A stretch of 64,000 bases of DNA, taken from contig DBXC01000005.1 in the NCBI GenBank assembly GCA_002309415.1, forward strand, positions 30,582-94,581, in the 5' to 3' direction. Position 1 is the first letter of the stretch, and each line of letters opens with the position of its first letter. Under the pieces are notes generated by a model. It was given only the letters and a program-made list of their open reading frames with translations. It made no database searches and was not told the origin of the DNA. Below are positions 7,769 to 15,946 of the stretch, piece after piece. The translations under genes were made by a program, and so were the position numbers. Source of the DNA: Dehalococcoidia bacterium UBA1222 (GTDB lineage Bacteria; Chloroflexota; Dehalococcoidia; Dehalococcoidales; UBA1222).

Positions 7769-9388
7769 ATGAATTTTATTCTGATCATGTCCGGCGGGGC
7801 GGGTGACCGCGTCGGTGCATATATACCTAAACAGTACCATGTGGTAGCTGGTAAACCGGTGATTGATTATGTCATCGATGCCTGCGTTTCGTCCGAGAAG
7901 GCCGATAAGATCGCTATCGTCATGGACAAGAACTGGATCAACTATTCCGACAAGATTAAGAATTCGGATTTTCTCATCATCCCCAATGGACAGACCCGTA
8001 TCCAGTCGCTTCACAATGCTCTGATTGAAATCAAACGTGATTATATCTGCGACAAGATCGTTATCGTTGATGCCGTTGCACCCTTTATCTATTCCAAGAT
8101 CATCGACGATTATTTTGACTGGCTCGATGAGTATGATGCCGTGATCACGGCTCAGCATATCACTGGCGCTCTTACAAATACCCATGATGAGAATCTCAAC
8201 CGAGAAGATTACATCATTACCCAGTCTCCCGAAGCATTCCGTTTTGATCTCTTCTACAAGAACTTCGATCCTTCATTTCCGTATCAGGAGATGGCCGGCA
8301 TGCTGCCTCCTGGAAGCAAACGTAAATACTATTATGGATTTAAGAACAACCTTAAGCTCACTTACGATTATGAATTGGGTTATGCCGAATATATGCTGTC
8401 CAAGATCGGTTCGACCCAGAATGCAAACAATATCGCGTTCTTCAACCGCGGCATCCTGGTCACCGAAGGGTTACGCTCTTTCCTTCTTCGCAATGACAGG
8501 GAGAGGACTGAGAAGTGGCTGGATGATATCTACCGCGCTTTCCCGCGTCTCATCCAGAAGTGGAGCCTTACTTCGTTCATTCCTAATCAGTCTTCACTTT
8601 ACGGCCTTGTCCTGCATGCCACCAGTGCCAAATTCGGAGATGTAGTCATAAAATTCATCCCGGATTTCGTAGGACGGTATGAACGCGAACTGGAAGCCAT
8701 GCAGCATCTTCCTTCGAGTTACATGTGCCGTCTTTATGACTGGGATCTGGAATCCCGCTGCATGCTCCTCTCTAAAGTCGAGAATGCTCATTTTGCATCC
8801 TTCGATGAGAATTTGAAACTCACTGAATTCTTCCATAAGGTCATCGATGACGCTGTTCCGTACAGCGCAGACCTTGATCTTAAGTACATTCCTGATTATT
8901 ACGATGAGCTTATCAGAAAGCTCAATGCCATGGATATCGTGCCTTATCAGAAAGAACCTGTGGAGCGTGAGCTCAGGTATGCTATCGGTCTCTATGAACG
9001 CCACTTTGCCGATGCTCCCAAGTATGTCCTCCACGGCGATCTACATTATCTGAACGTCCTGGATGACGGAGTCGCCTTCTATGGTATCGACCCCAACGGT
9101 TTCATCGCTCCCATCGAGCTGGAGTGCGTGAGGTTCATCCGCAATGATGTCCGTGATCACGCATCATTCGGTTACAAAGAAAGATATGAATTGCTTTTGA
9201 ATTCCTTTGGCCGTTTCGTGGACCGTGAGAGACTGAATCTCATGTTCATCATCGACATGGCCATGTGTACCTATAACAGTGTCTTCGAGAACGAAAATGA
9301 TGCTGAGACCCTGGTGGATCTCGAACTCATCAGGATTGCTCGTGAGCACTATGAAGAGACTCTGAAAAAAGAGAAGGTCGCGGCATGA
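7769..9388 (+). CDS. IspD/TarI-like cytidylyltransferase fused to an APH-type small-molecule kinase
   Basis: 539 residues in two parts. Residues 1-225 are an IspD-like CTP:phospho-alcohol cytidylyltransferase with an intact G-rich loop MSGGAGDRVG (7-16), Lys21 in PKQY and the later VDAVAPF. From about 240 to 525 runs a kinase of the aminoglycoside/hydroxyurea phosphotransferase group: catalytic HGDLHYLN at 422-429 (Asp424, Asn429), metal-binding Asp441 in GIDPNG, then IELECVRFIRNDVR. Known families suggest an alcohol is phosphorylated by the second half and coupled to CMP by the first, like LicA and LicC in one chain. It opens a seven-gene operon, overlaps the next gene by 4 nt and appears leaderless. 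Substrate (choline-like, polyol or inositol) not determined. Confidence 0.82.
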   Translation: MNFILIMSGGAGDRVGAYIPKQYHVVAGKPVIDYVIDACVSSEKADKIAIVMDKNWINYSDKIKNSDFLIIPNGQTRIQSLHNALIEIKRDYICDKIVIVDAVAPFIYSKIIDDYFDWLDEYDAVITAQHITGALTNTHDENLNREDYIITQSPEAFRFDLFYKNFDPSFPYQEMAGMLPPGSKRKYYYGFKNNLKLTYDYELGYAEYMLSKIGSTQNANNIAFFNRGILVTEGLRSFLLRNDRERTEKWLDDIYRAFPRLIQKWSLTSFIPNQSSLYGLVLHATSAKFGDVVIKFIPDFVGRYERELEAMQHLPSSYMCRLYDWDLESRCMLLSKVENAHFASFDENLKLTEFFHKVIDDAVPYSADLDLKYIPDYYDELIRKLNAMDIVPYQKEPVERELRYAIGLYERHFADAPKYVLHGDLHYLNVLDDGVAFYGIDPNGFIAPIELECVRFIRNDVRDHASFGYKERYELLLNSFGRFVDRERLNLMFIIDMAMCTYNSVFENENDAETLVDLELIRIAREHYEETLKKEKVAA

Positions 9389-10287
9389 TGACAGATACCC
9401 TCATAATCGGACCGGTATCTTTGGATATCAATATCGACTGTCACGGAAACGAACGCCGTGAGATCGGCGGAGCCGTGGTGGCTGCTGGTTATGCCGCGTC
9501 TCGTTCTGGTTTCGATGTCGCAATCCTCACCAAGTCGGCTTTGCCTGACGATGAAGTGAAGAAGGTCTTCTCTGATTGTGATGCCAGGATCTTCCATCTT
9601 TCTTCTCCGACGTCCTGCTCCATAGAGAACCGCTACTTTGACGAGTCTAAGGAAAGACGCCAGTGCACATCCATTTCCGTCTGTTCGGCCATTACAGAGG
9701 CAGAGATCGATGGTACCATCAAAGATGTGAGCCCTGAGATCCTGCATTTTGCAGGACTTGTCTGGGGCGACTTCGATGAGTCCCTTTTCGAAAAGTTTTC
9801 CGAGCGTGCCATGATCGCTGTGGACGTGCAGGGAGTCCTGCGCCACGTCGAAGCAGACCATTCCATGGCTTTCCATGACTGGGAGAAAAAAAAGAAGTAT
9901 TTACCTTATATCGACTTCCTCAAGACCGATGCCGCTGAAGCCGAGGTGCTGACCGGCTTATCCGACAGGAAACAGGCAGCTGAACTGCTGCATTCATGGG
10001 GAGCAGGGGAAGTCATAATCACCCATAACACGGAAGTACTCGTGTATGACGGCATCGATTTCTATACCTGTCCTATCAAATCGAGGAATCTTTCCGGCCG
10101 CACCGGCCGCGGTGATACCACTTTCAGCGGTTATATCAATTCCAGACTCCGCATGGGCATCAGGGATGCTCTCCTTTATGCCACTGCTCTCGTCTCGCTG
10201 AAGATGGAGACACCGGGACCCTTCAAAGGCTGCCGTGAGGATGTCGAGGAATATATTAAACAGTTTTATCCTGAGGTCGACGGATAG
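9385..10287 (+). CDS. PfkB-family carbohydrate/polyol kinase
   Basis: A 300-residue ribokinase-fold kinase. The N-terminal substrate motif is GGAVVAAGYAASRSGFDVAIL, with G-G near residues 28-29, and the catalytic loop is SGRTGRGDTTFSG with the base Asp244. This loop has Arg where most PfkB enzymes have Ala or Cys (GAGD), which hints at an uncommon substrate; inositol and nucleoside kinases are possible relatives. It overlaps the IspD-kinase gene by 4 nt and directly abuts the ABC permease, so it belongs to the same pathway, either preparing an alternative phosphorylated substrate or diverting it to catabolism. Confidence 0.83.
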   Translation: MMTDTLIIGPVSLDINIDCHGNERREIGGAVVAAGYAASRSGFDVAILTKSALPDDEVKKVFSDCDARIFHLSSPTSCSIENRYFDESKERRQCTSISVCSAITEAEIDGTIKDVSPEILHFAGLVWGDFDESLFEKFSERAMIAVDVQGVLRHVEADHSMAFHDWEKKKKYLPYIDFLKTDAAEAEVLTGLSDRKQAAELLHSWGAGEVIITHNTEVLVYDGIDFYTCPIKSRNLSGRTGRGDTTFSGYINSRLRMGIRDALLYATALVSLKMETPGPFKGCREDVEEYIKQFYPEVDG

Positions 10288-11139
10288 ATGAACACCAAGA
10301 TCAGAGTTAAAAGGATACTTACCAGGATCTTCAAGCCGTTAGCGGGCATCGTTATCGTCTTGATCACGGTATTCCCCATCTACTGGCTGGTTGCTATGTC
10401 GGTCCGTCCGATGAGTGAGATGACCGGACATATCTCGCTTTTCCCTCATTCGTTCACTTTTGAACATTTTGCAGAGCTCTTCGTTGAAAAGGGCTTTGGT
10501 ACGGCTCTTCTTAACAGCATCGAAGTGACACTGATATCTTTAGCTGTATCACTGGTGTTCGGTCTGTGCGCTTCTTACGTCCTGACCCGAAATAGGTTCA
10601 AGGTTGCTATAAAGAAACCTCTGAACACATGGATCCTCATCGTCAGGATCCTGCCTCCCATCGCTTTCACGATTCCTCTCTACATCATGTTCAACAAACT
10701 CGGTATCATGAATACCAAGATTCCCATCATCATGGCCTGTATCCTGATCAATATCCCGTTTATCATTTGGTTCATGGTGGGCTTCTTCAGGAACCTTCCT
10801 GAAGACATGGAGAAGAGTGCTCGTGTCGACGGAGCCAACGAATGGCAGCTTTTCACAAAGATCGTTTTGCCTCTGGTTCTTCCCGGCATCGCCGCTGTCG
10901 CCATGCTGAGTTTCATGTATGCCTGGAACGAATATACCTACAGTATCATTTTCGTTCAGTCTCCCAGTACTTATACCATCCCGCTGAAACTGGCTTTGCT
11001 GAATTCAGATGATACTCTCACCAATTTCGGTCTGGTCGCTGCCGGCGGTGTCGTCTCAGCGATCCCCATGCTGTTGTTTATTATCTTTGCACAGAACTAC
11101 TTGATCACCGGTCTATCAAGTGGTGCTGTGAAGGAATAA
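10288..11139 (+). CDS. CUT1-type ABC transporter permease (MalG-like)
   Basis: Integral membrane permease of 283 residues with six hydrophobic segments and the conserved inner-face loop EDMEKSARVDGANEWQLFTKI (EAA-type motif, near residues 172-192) that docks on the ATPase. It starts immediately after the PfkB stop. With the binding protein, MalF-like permease and MsmK-like ATPase that follow, it forms a full importer for a sugar, polyol or glycerophosphodiester. Orientation and family leave no doubt about permease type; the substrate is inferred only from neighbours. Confidence 0.92.
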   Translation: MNTKIRVKRILTRIFKPLAGIVIVLITVFPIYWLVAMSVRPMSEMTGHISLFPHSFTFEHFAELFVEKGFGTALLNSIEVTLISLAVSLVFGLCASYVLTRNRFKVAIKKPLNTWILIVRILPPIAFTIPLYIMFNKLGIMNTKIPIIMACILINIPFIIWFMVGFFRNLPEDMEKSARVDGANEWQLFTKIVLPLVLPGIAAVAMLSFMYAWNEYTYSIIFVQSPSTYTIPLKLALLNSDDTLTNFGLVAAGGVVSAIPMLLFIIFAQNYLITGLSSGAVKE

Positions 11140-11182
11140 TAAAAATAAAAAGGTCAAAAAATAAGGAGAAAAAGGAGAAAAA

Positions 11183-12406
11183 ATGAAAAAGAAACTGACC
11201 ATCATTCTTTCTACCGTTCTCGCTGTACTGATGATCATGTCTGTTGCAGCTGGCTGCGGTAAGAAAGAAAGCAAGACCCTCACCCTTGCTCTCAGATCCG
11301 GTGCCTATGCAGAAGCTATCAAGGCAAGTATCCCCGGTTTTGAAGCAAAATACGGCATCAAATGCGAAGTCCTCGAACTCGGCAACGACGAACTCCACGA
11401 GAAAGTTGCTCTCGATGCTTCCAACAAGAAAGGTGCCTATGACCTCGTCATGGTCGACGGCTCCTGGATGAGCGAATTCTCATCCAACAATGTCCTGGCC
11501 AATCTTTCCAAGATGGGCTATGAATTCGATGACGACATCATCAAGGCTACCACCGCCATCTGCTACAAAGACGGCGATATCTATCTGGCTCCTTACTACG
11601 GTAATGTGACCGTCCTCATGTACAACAAAGACATCGTCAAGGCCGCCGGTTATACTGGCGATGCCATCGACTCTGTCGAGACCATGCTCAAGATCTGCCA
11701 GAGCGCCAAAGAATCTGGCAAGACCGGTTTCATCTATCGTGGCGACAACGGCGACAATATCACCGTTGATTTCCTTTCTATCCTTCTTTCATACGGCGGC
11801 TGGGTTGTCGATGACAACAACAAGCCCACTGTTAACACTCCCGCATTCAAAGAAGCAATGAACATGTACCTCAAGCTCGCCGCTACTGGTGCAGCTCAGT
11901 CCAAGAACGAACTTATCGCCTCCATCGGCGGTGCTAACAATAACGGCGCCATGGCCATCGGCTGGCCCGGTTGGTATTCTGCTGATACTCCCAATGCTGG
12001 TCTTACTGCTATCACCGGCAAAGCTGCTATGAACAGTGCAGTTGCATACAACGCCAACGTTTTCGGTGGCTGGTGTATCGGTATTGCCAACAACTCCCAG
12101 AATAAAGAAAACACTTATAAGCTTCTTGAATACCTCATGGACAAAGATGTCCAGAAGGCTACCATCTCCGTAGGTGGCGTTCCTTGCCGTTATTCCAGCT
12201 TGAAGGCCGCTGATGTCCTCGCAGATCATCCTCAGTATTCTGTCATCTGCGACGCTCTCGAAGGCTGTGTCTATCGACCCAGCATGGACAACTGGTATGA
12301 ATTCTCTACCACCCTCGGCACCGAGATCGGTAACATCCTGAACGGCGTCAAGACTGTCGATCAGGGTCTCGCTGATGCTCAGAAAGCTCTCGAAGCTCTT
12401 AAGTAA
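11183..12406 (+). CDS. ABC transporter solute-binding lipoprotein (family 1)
   Basis: 407 residues. A basic, hydrophobic signal peptide ends in the lipobox VAAGC with lipidated Cys25, so the protein is anchored outside the membrane. The rest is a type-II periplasmic-binding fold (LTLALRSGAYAEAIKASIP, then YDLVMVDGSW), as in sugar and glycerol-3-phosphate binding proteins. GGAG(A) sites stand just upstream (11165-11180). A 43-nt gap follows the permease gene; extra expression of binding proteins from such gaps is common. It presents the operon's substrate to the two permeases. Confidence 0.92.
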   Translation: MKKKLTIILSTVLAVLMIMSVAAGCGKKESKTLTLALRSGAYAEAIKASIPGFEAKYGIKCEVLELGNDELHEKVALDASNKKGAYDLVMVDGSWMSEFSSNNVLANLSKMGYEFDDDIIKATTAICYKDGDIYLAPYYGNVTVLMYNKDIVKAAGYTGDAIDSVETMLKICQSAKESGKTGFIYRGDNGDNITVDFLSILLSYGGWVVDDNNKPTVNTPAFKEAMNMYLKLAATGAAQSKNELIASIGGANNNGAMAIGWPGWYSADTPNAGLTAITGKAAMNSAVAYNANVFGGWCIGIANNSQNKENTYKLLEYLMDKDVQKATISVGGVPCRYSSLKAADVLADHPQYSVICDALEGCVYRPSMDNWYEFSTTLGTEIGNILNGVKTVDQGLADAQKALEALK

Positions 12407-12419
12407 TAAAGGTTAATCG

Positions 12420-13373
12420 ATGTCAGACAAAGGATCTGCTGTTAATACTGAGAACTACCGCGACCAGTCAGCCTTCATCAGGCTGCTGGGCCGGCTCGGT
12501 ATGCGCAACAGCAGATCCTTTGCTATCGCAATGGTCATTCCTACACTGCTCTTCATGGTGATCATGACCGTATATCCCATGATCTCGACAGTGTTCTATT
12601 CTTTCACTGATTTCAAGCTCCTCAAACCTGATACTGATTTCATCGGTCTTGAGAACTTTATATCTCTCTTCCAGAACGAATATTTCCGTAAAGCTATCTG
12701 GGTCACAGTGAAATTCACAGTGCTTTCTGTGTTCTTCGAGATGATCATAGGGCTGCTTTTGGCACTCTATATCCACAGCATCCAGAACCGGATGATACAG
12801 AAAACGATGCGAATCACCATGCTCCTACCGTATCTCTTCCCCACGGTCACCGTGGCGCTGAGCTGGAGCATGATGCTTTCCCCGAATTATGGTGTTGTGA
12901 ACCAGTGGCTGAGCGCTATCGGACTTCCCACTTTCAGCTGGTTTGCTGACGTGACGACAGCATTTCCCATGTTAGTCGTCATTGACGTTTGGCAGAACAC
13001 GCCTTTTGTGTTCCTTCTGATCTACGCGGCTCTGCAGTCCATCCCGCAGGATCAGTATAAAGCGGCCATGATCGATGGGGCAGGCACCCGCAATACTTTC
13101 AGATACATCACTCTGCCAAATCTGAAGACGAGTCTTGCATTGTGCGCATTGCTCAGGACCATAGATACGTTCCGTATCTTCGATAAAGTCAATCTTCTTA
13201 CCGGTGGCGGTCCTGCCAACAGCACGACCACCATCACCCAGTATATCTACAACTTTGGTATCAAACCTTTGAAATTTGGACTTGGGAGCGCAGGCGCTCT
13301 GATCATGACGGTCCTGGTACTCATATTGGCTGCCATCTATATCAAGAACGCCCTGAAATCTAATCCCAACTGA
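12420..13373 (+). CDS. CUT1-type ABC transporter permease (MalF-like)
   Basis: 317 residues with a cytoplasmic N-terminal tail and six transmembrane segments; the EAA loop reads IPQDQYKAAMIDGAGTRNTF, near residues 206-225. It pairs with the MalG-like permease at 10288; splitting the two permeases around the binding-protein gene is an unusual order (the normal one is binding protein, MalF, MalG). It begins 14 nt after the binding-protein stop and ends 11 nt before the ATPase. Confidence 0.92.
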   Translation: MSDKGSAVNTENYRDQSAFIRLLGRLGMRNSRSFAIAMVIPTLLFMVIMTVYPMISTVFYSFTDFKLLKPDTDFIGLENFISLFQNEYFRKAIWVTVKFTVLSVFFEMIIGLLLALYIHSIQNRMIQKTMRITMLLPYLFPTVTVALSWSMMLSPNYGVVNQWLSAIGLPTFSWFADVTTAFPMLVVIDVWQNTPFVFLLIYAALQSIPQDQYKAAMIDGAGTRNTFRYITLPNLKTSLALCALLRTIDTFRIFDKVNLLTGGGPANSTTTITQYIYNFGIKPLKFGLGSAGALIMTVLVLILAAIYIKNALKSNPN

Positions 13374-13384
13374 TAGGTACGCTT

Positions 13385-14572
13385 ATGTCTGAAGTGATTT
13401 TGAAACATGTGAAAAAGATCTATCCGATTTCTTCGAAAGAAGAACGCAAGAGCAGGATGGCGGAGTCCAACCTCCACATCACTGACGAAGGCGTCGTAGC
13501 CGTCGAGGATTTCGATCTGACCATCGCCGATCGGGAATTCATCGTTTTGGTAGGTCCTTCCGGATGCGGTAAATCTACGACACTGAATATGGTGGCTGGT
13601 CTTGAGTCTATTACGTCCGGCGAGCTTTACATCGACGGCGAGCTCATGAATGACGTTGAACCTCAGCACCGCGATATCGCCATGGTCTTCCAGAGCTATG
13701 CGCTTTATCCTCACATGACCGTTGCTGAGAACATGTCTTTTTCACTCAGACTGAAGAAACTGCCTAAGGATGAGATCGAACGCCGCGTTCAGGAAGCTGC
13801 CGAGATCCTGGATATCACTCCGTATCTGCAGCGTAAACCTAAGGATCTTTCCGGCGGTCAGAGACAGCGTGTTGCCATCGGCCGAGCCATTGTACGAAAA
13901 CCGAAGGTCTTCCTTATGGATGAGCCGTTATCTAATCTTGATGCCAAACTGAGGAACCAGATGCGTGCCGAGATCATCAGTCTCAGGAAACGTATCGATA
14001 CCACCTTCATCTATGTCACCCATGATCAGACCGAAGCTATGACGCTTGGTGACAGGATCGTCATCATGAAAGACGGCGTCGTCCAGCAGATCGGCACTCC
14101 CCAGAGAATCTTCGAAAAGCCGGTCAATACCTTTGTTGCCGGTTTCATCGGTACTCCTCAGATGAACTTCTTCAACGGAAAGCTTATCAAGGATGGAGAT
14201 AAATATTCGGTGCAGGTGGACGGGTGTACTTACGAACTTACGGACGAACAGCAGTCAGTTTTGAAAGCTGATGGTGCAGGGTCTTGTGATATCACAGCCG
14301 GCGTCAGACCTGAACATGTAACTCTGGCCAGTGATGGTGCAACTAATGCTATAACGGCGACTGTCGATGTGTCCGAATTATTGGGAAGTACCATCCATGT
14401 TCATGCTAAGACCGAATCCAATGAGGATATCGTCCTTGCCATACCCACTATGGGGCTCGATGATCCTCATGCTCTCTTCGCTGGCGGGGCAAAAGTATCT
14501 TTCACTCTGATGCCAGGTCTGATCCATATTTTCGATGCTGAGACCGGCAGGAATCTCATTTACAAGAGTTAG
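13385..14572 (+). CDS. CUT1-type ABC transporter ATPase (UgpC/MsmK-like)
   Basis: 395 residues. Walker A GPSGCGKST (57-65), Q-loop MVFQSYALYPHMT, signature LSGGQRQRV, Walker B VFLMDEPLSNLDAK, His switch YVTHDQTEA. After about residue 245 comes the regulatory OB/TOBE domain (GFIGTPQMNFF) found in MalK, UgpC and MsmK. An insertion of about 25 residues between strand 1 (KKIYPI) and VAVEDFDL is longer than usual. It energises the importer; in glycerol-phosphate systems this subunit also senses the glycerophosphodiesterase encoded next door, which may apply here since a GDPD gene follows by 4 nt. Confidence 0.93.
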   Translation: MSEVILKHVKKIYPISSKEERKSRMAESNLHITDEGVVAVEDFDLTIADREFIVLVGPSGCGKSTTLNMVAGLESITSGELYIDGELMNDVEPQHRDIAMVFQSYALYPHMTVAENMSFSLRLKKLPKDEIERRVQEAAEILDITPYLQRKPKDLSGGQRQRVAIGRAIVRKPKVFLMDEPLSNLDAKLRNQMRAEIISLRKRIDTTFIYVTHDQTEAMTLGDRIVIMKDGVVQQIGTPQRIFEKPVNTFVAGFIGTPQMNFFNGKLIKDGDKYSVQVDGCTYELTDEQQSVLKADGAGSCDITAGVRPEHVTLASDGATNAITATVDVSELLGSTIHVHAKTESNEDIVLAIPTMGLDDPHALFAGGAKVSFTLMPGLIHIFDAETGRNLIYKS

Positions 14573-14576
14573 GACT

Positions 14577-15221
14577 ATGAAGAACGATACGTTCATTACT
14601 GCTCACTCCGGATGTGACGGGACCCTACAGAACTCTTGGTCCTATATCAGCCATGCTTTGGATAGACCATTCGATTACATCGAATTCGATATCAGACGCA
14701 ACGATGACGGAAAACTGGTTTTGGCGCACGATCCTGAAGCGGCGCGTTCCGGCATGCTCCTCGATGAAGCGCTTAATATGATCGCACCGACGGATAAACG
14801 CATCAACTTCGATCTTAAGGAATACTTCCTCGAGGAAGATATCATCAGTCTTTGTGAAAAGGATGGCATCGAAAAGGGCAGGATGCTCTTTACAGGGTCG
14901 ATTACTGATCCGGACTCGTTTAATGCGAGAGGACTGGGAGTAGAAGCTTTCATCAACCCGGAAGAGCTCATCAAGGGGTTCTATGACGCCGTGAACCGCG
15001 AATCTGAGACAAAACTCATCGAAAGAGCAGTAGAGTGCGGATTCAAGGTTTTGAACGTCCATTACCTGATGTGCGATGAGACGTTTTTAGAGATGTGCAT
15101 CCTCAAAGGACTGCGGATATCAGCCTGGACTGTTGATGATAGCTACGTGTTCAGTAAGCTCATCGGGTATCCCGAGATCATCAATATCACGACCAATCAT
15201 TCGGAATTCATTTCTCTTTGA
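14577..15221 (+). CDS. Glycerophosphodiester phosphodiesterase-family protein
   Basis: 214 residues from the ATG at 14577, which has AGGA just upstream; an earlier in-frame TTG at 14535 lies inside the ATPase gene and is unlikely. GDPD enzymes hydrolyse glycerophospho-X into glycerol-3-phosphate and the alcohol X. Landmarks are ITAHSGCDGTLQNSW at the start, IEFDIRRNDDGKLVLAHDPE with the metal-binding Glu/Asp and the second His, and INFDLKEYF. The usual His-Arg-Gly is His-Ser-Gly and PENT is LQNS, so specificity or rate may differ. As the last gene of the operon it could free the alcohol that the IspD-kinase fusion then activates. Confidence 0.82.
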   Translation: MKNDTFITAHSGCDGTLQNSWSYISHALDRPFDYIEFDIRRNDDGKLVLAHDPEAARSGMLLDEALNMIAPTDKRINFDLKEYFLEEDIISLCEKDGIEKGRMLFTGSITDPDSFNARGLGVEAFINPEELIKGFYDAVNRESETKLIERAVECGFKVLNVHYLMCDETFLEMCILKGLRISAWTVDDSYVFSKLIGYPEIINITTNHSEFISL

Positions 15222-15250
15222 TCATTCCTTGTAATCTATAAAGTATTGAA

Positions 15251-15280
15251 TTGAAATCGTAAAATGATGTAGATTATAAT
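15251..15280 (+). promoter_or_regulatory. Promoter of hicAB
   Basis: TTGAAA (15251-15256), 18-bp spacer, TATAAT (15275-15280) in an AT-rich gap after the GDPD gene. Transcription would start near 15287, about 30 nt before hicA, making the toxin-antitoxin pair a unit separate from the ABC operon. Confidence 0.6.
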
Positions 15281-15316
15281 GTAACTGAAAATTGGTACTA
15301 TAGATTTATATCAGGA

Positions 15317-15586
15317 ATGAGTGTTAAAGAAAAGCTTCTGCAAAAGCTATTTCAGATTCCCTTGCCTAGGAGTTTTACAAAGCAGGATCTTGATAAACTC
15401 ATGGTTCAGTGTAACTGTTCTAAGGGGCAGGGTGGCAGAGGGTCAGGGATTAGGTTTATTCATAATCCTACACAACGTATCCTTGCTTTTGATGAACCAC
15501 ATCCAGGAAATGAACTGTATATCTATCAAGTTAAGGCTGTGAAACAATTCCTGATTGATGTTGGCGAATATGTGGAGGAGAAATAA
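15317..15586 (+). CDS. hicA: HicA-family mRNA interferase toxin
   Basis: 89 residues of the HicA double-stranded-RNA-binding fold. Known HicA toxins cleave mRNA through a single histidine; here it should be the His in FDEPHPGNELYIYQVK. The N-terminal helix MSVKEKLLQKLF is like the longer HicA subtype. AGG lies only 1 nt before the ATG, so translation is probably weak, which suits a toxin. The gene is more AT-rich than its neighbours, consistent with transfer. The antitoxin follows after 3 nt. Confidence 0.85.
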   Translation: MSVKEKLLQKLFQIPLPRSFTKQDLDKLMVQCNCSKGQGGRGSGIRFIHNPTQRILAFDEPHPGNELYIYQVKAVKQFLIDVGEYVEEK

Positions 15587-15589
15587 ACA

Positions 15590-15928
15590 ATGATGGAATA
15601 TAAGGGCTATCATGCAAATATCGAGTATTCTGATGAAGATAATTTCTTCATTGGGAAGGTTATTGGCATCAATGATTCATTGAGTTTCCATGGTTCTTCT
15701 GTAGAGGAACTCAACGAGATGTTCCATCAATCTATCGATAATTATCTATCTATGTGTAAAGAGTTTGGTAAAACACCGGATAAAGAGTATAAGGGACAGT
15801 TCAATGTTAGGATTCCCTTTGAATTGCACAGAGATGCAGTGATTTGTGCCAGTAAGAGAAAGACTTCTCTTAACGATTTCGTGAAAACAGCCATTGAAGA
15901 TGAGTGTAAAAAAACACTTGTCAGCTAG
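15590..15928 (+). CDS. hicB: HicB-family antitoxin
   Basis: 112 residues: a HicB partial-RNase-H-like domain (YKGYHANIEYSDEDNFFIGKV, then FHGSSVEELNEMF) and a C-terminal ribbon-helix-helix DNA-binding part (FNVRIPFELHRDAVICASKR). It should bind HicA and repress the pair's promoter. GGAGGAG at 15574-15580, inside the end of hicA, gives it a far better ribosome site than the toxin's. The ATG at 15590 is preferred to the one at 15593 by spacing. Confidence 0.88.
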   Translation: MMEYKGYHANIEYSDEDNFFIGKVIGINDSLSFHGSSVEELNEMFHQSIDNYLSMCKEFGKTPDKEYKGQFNVRIPFELHRDAVICASKRKTSLNDFVKTAIEDECKKTLVS

Positions 15929-15946
15929 TTGGATATCCAATAGTGA

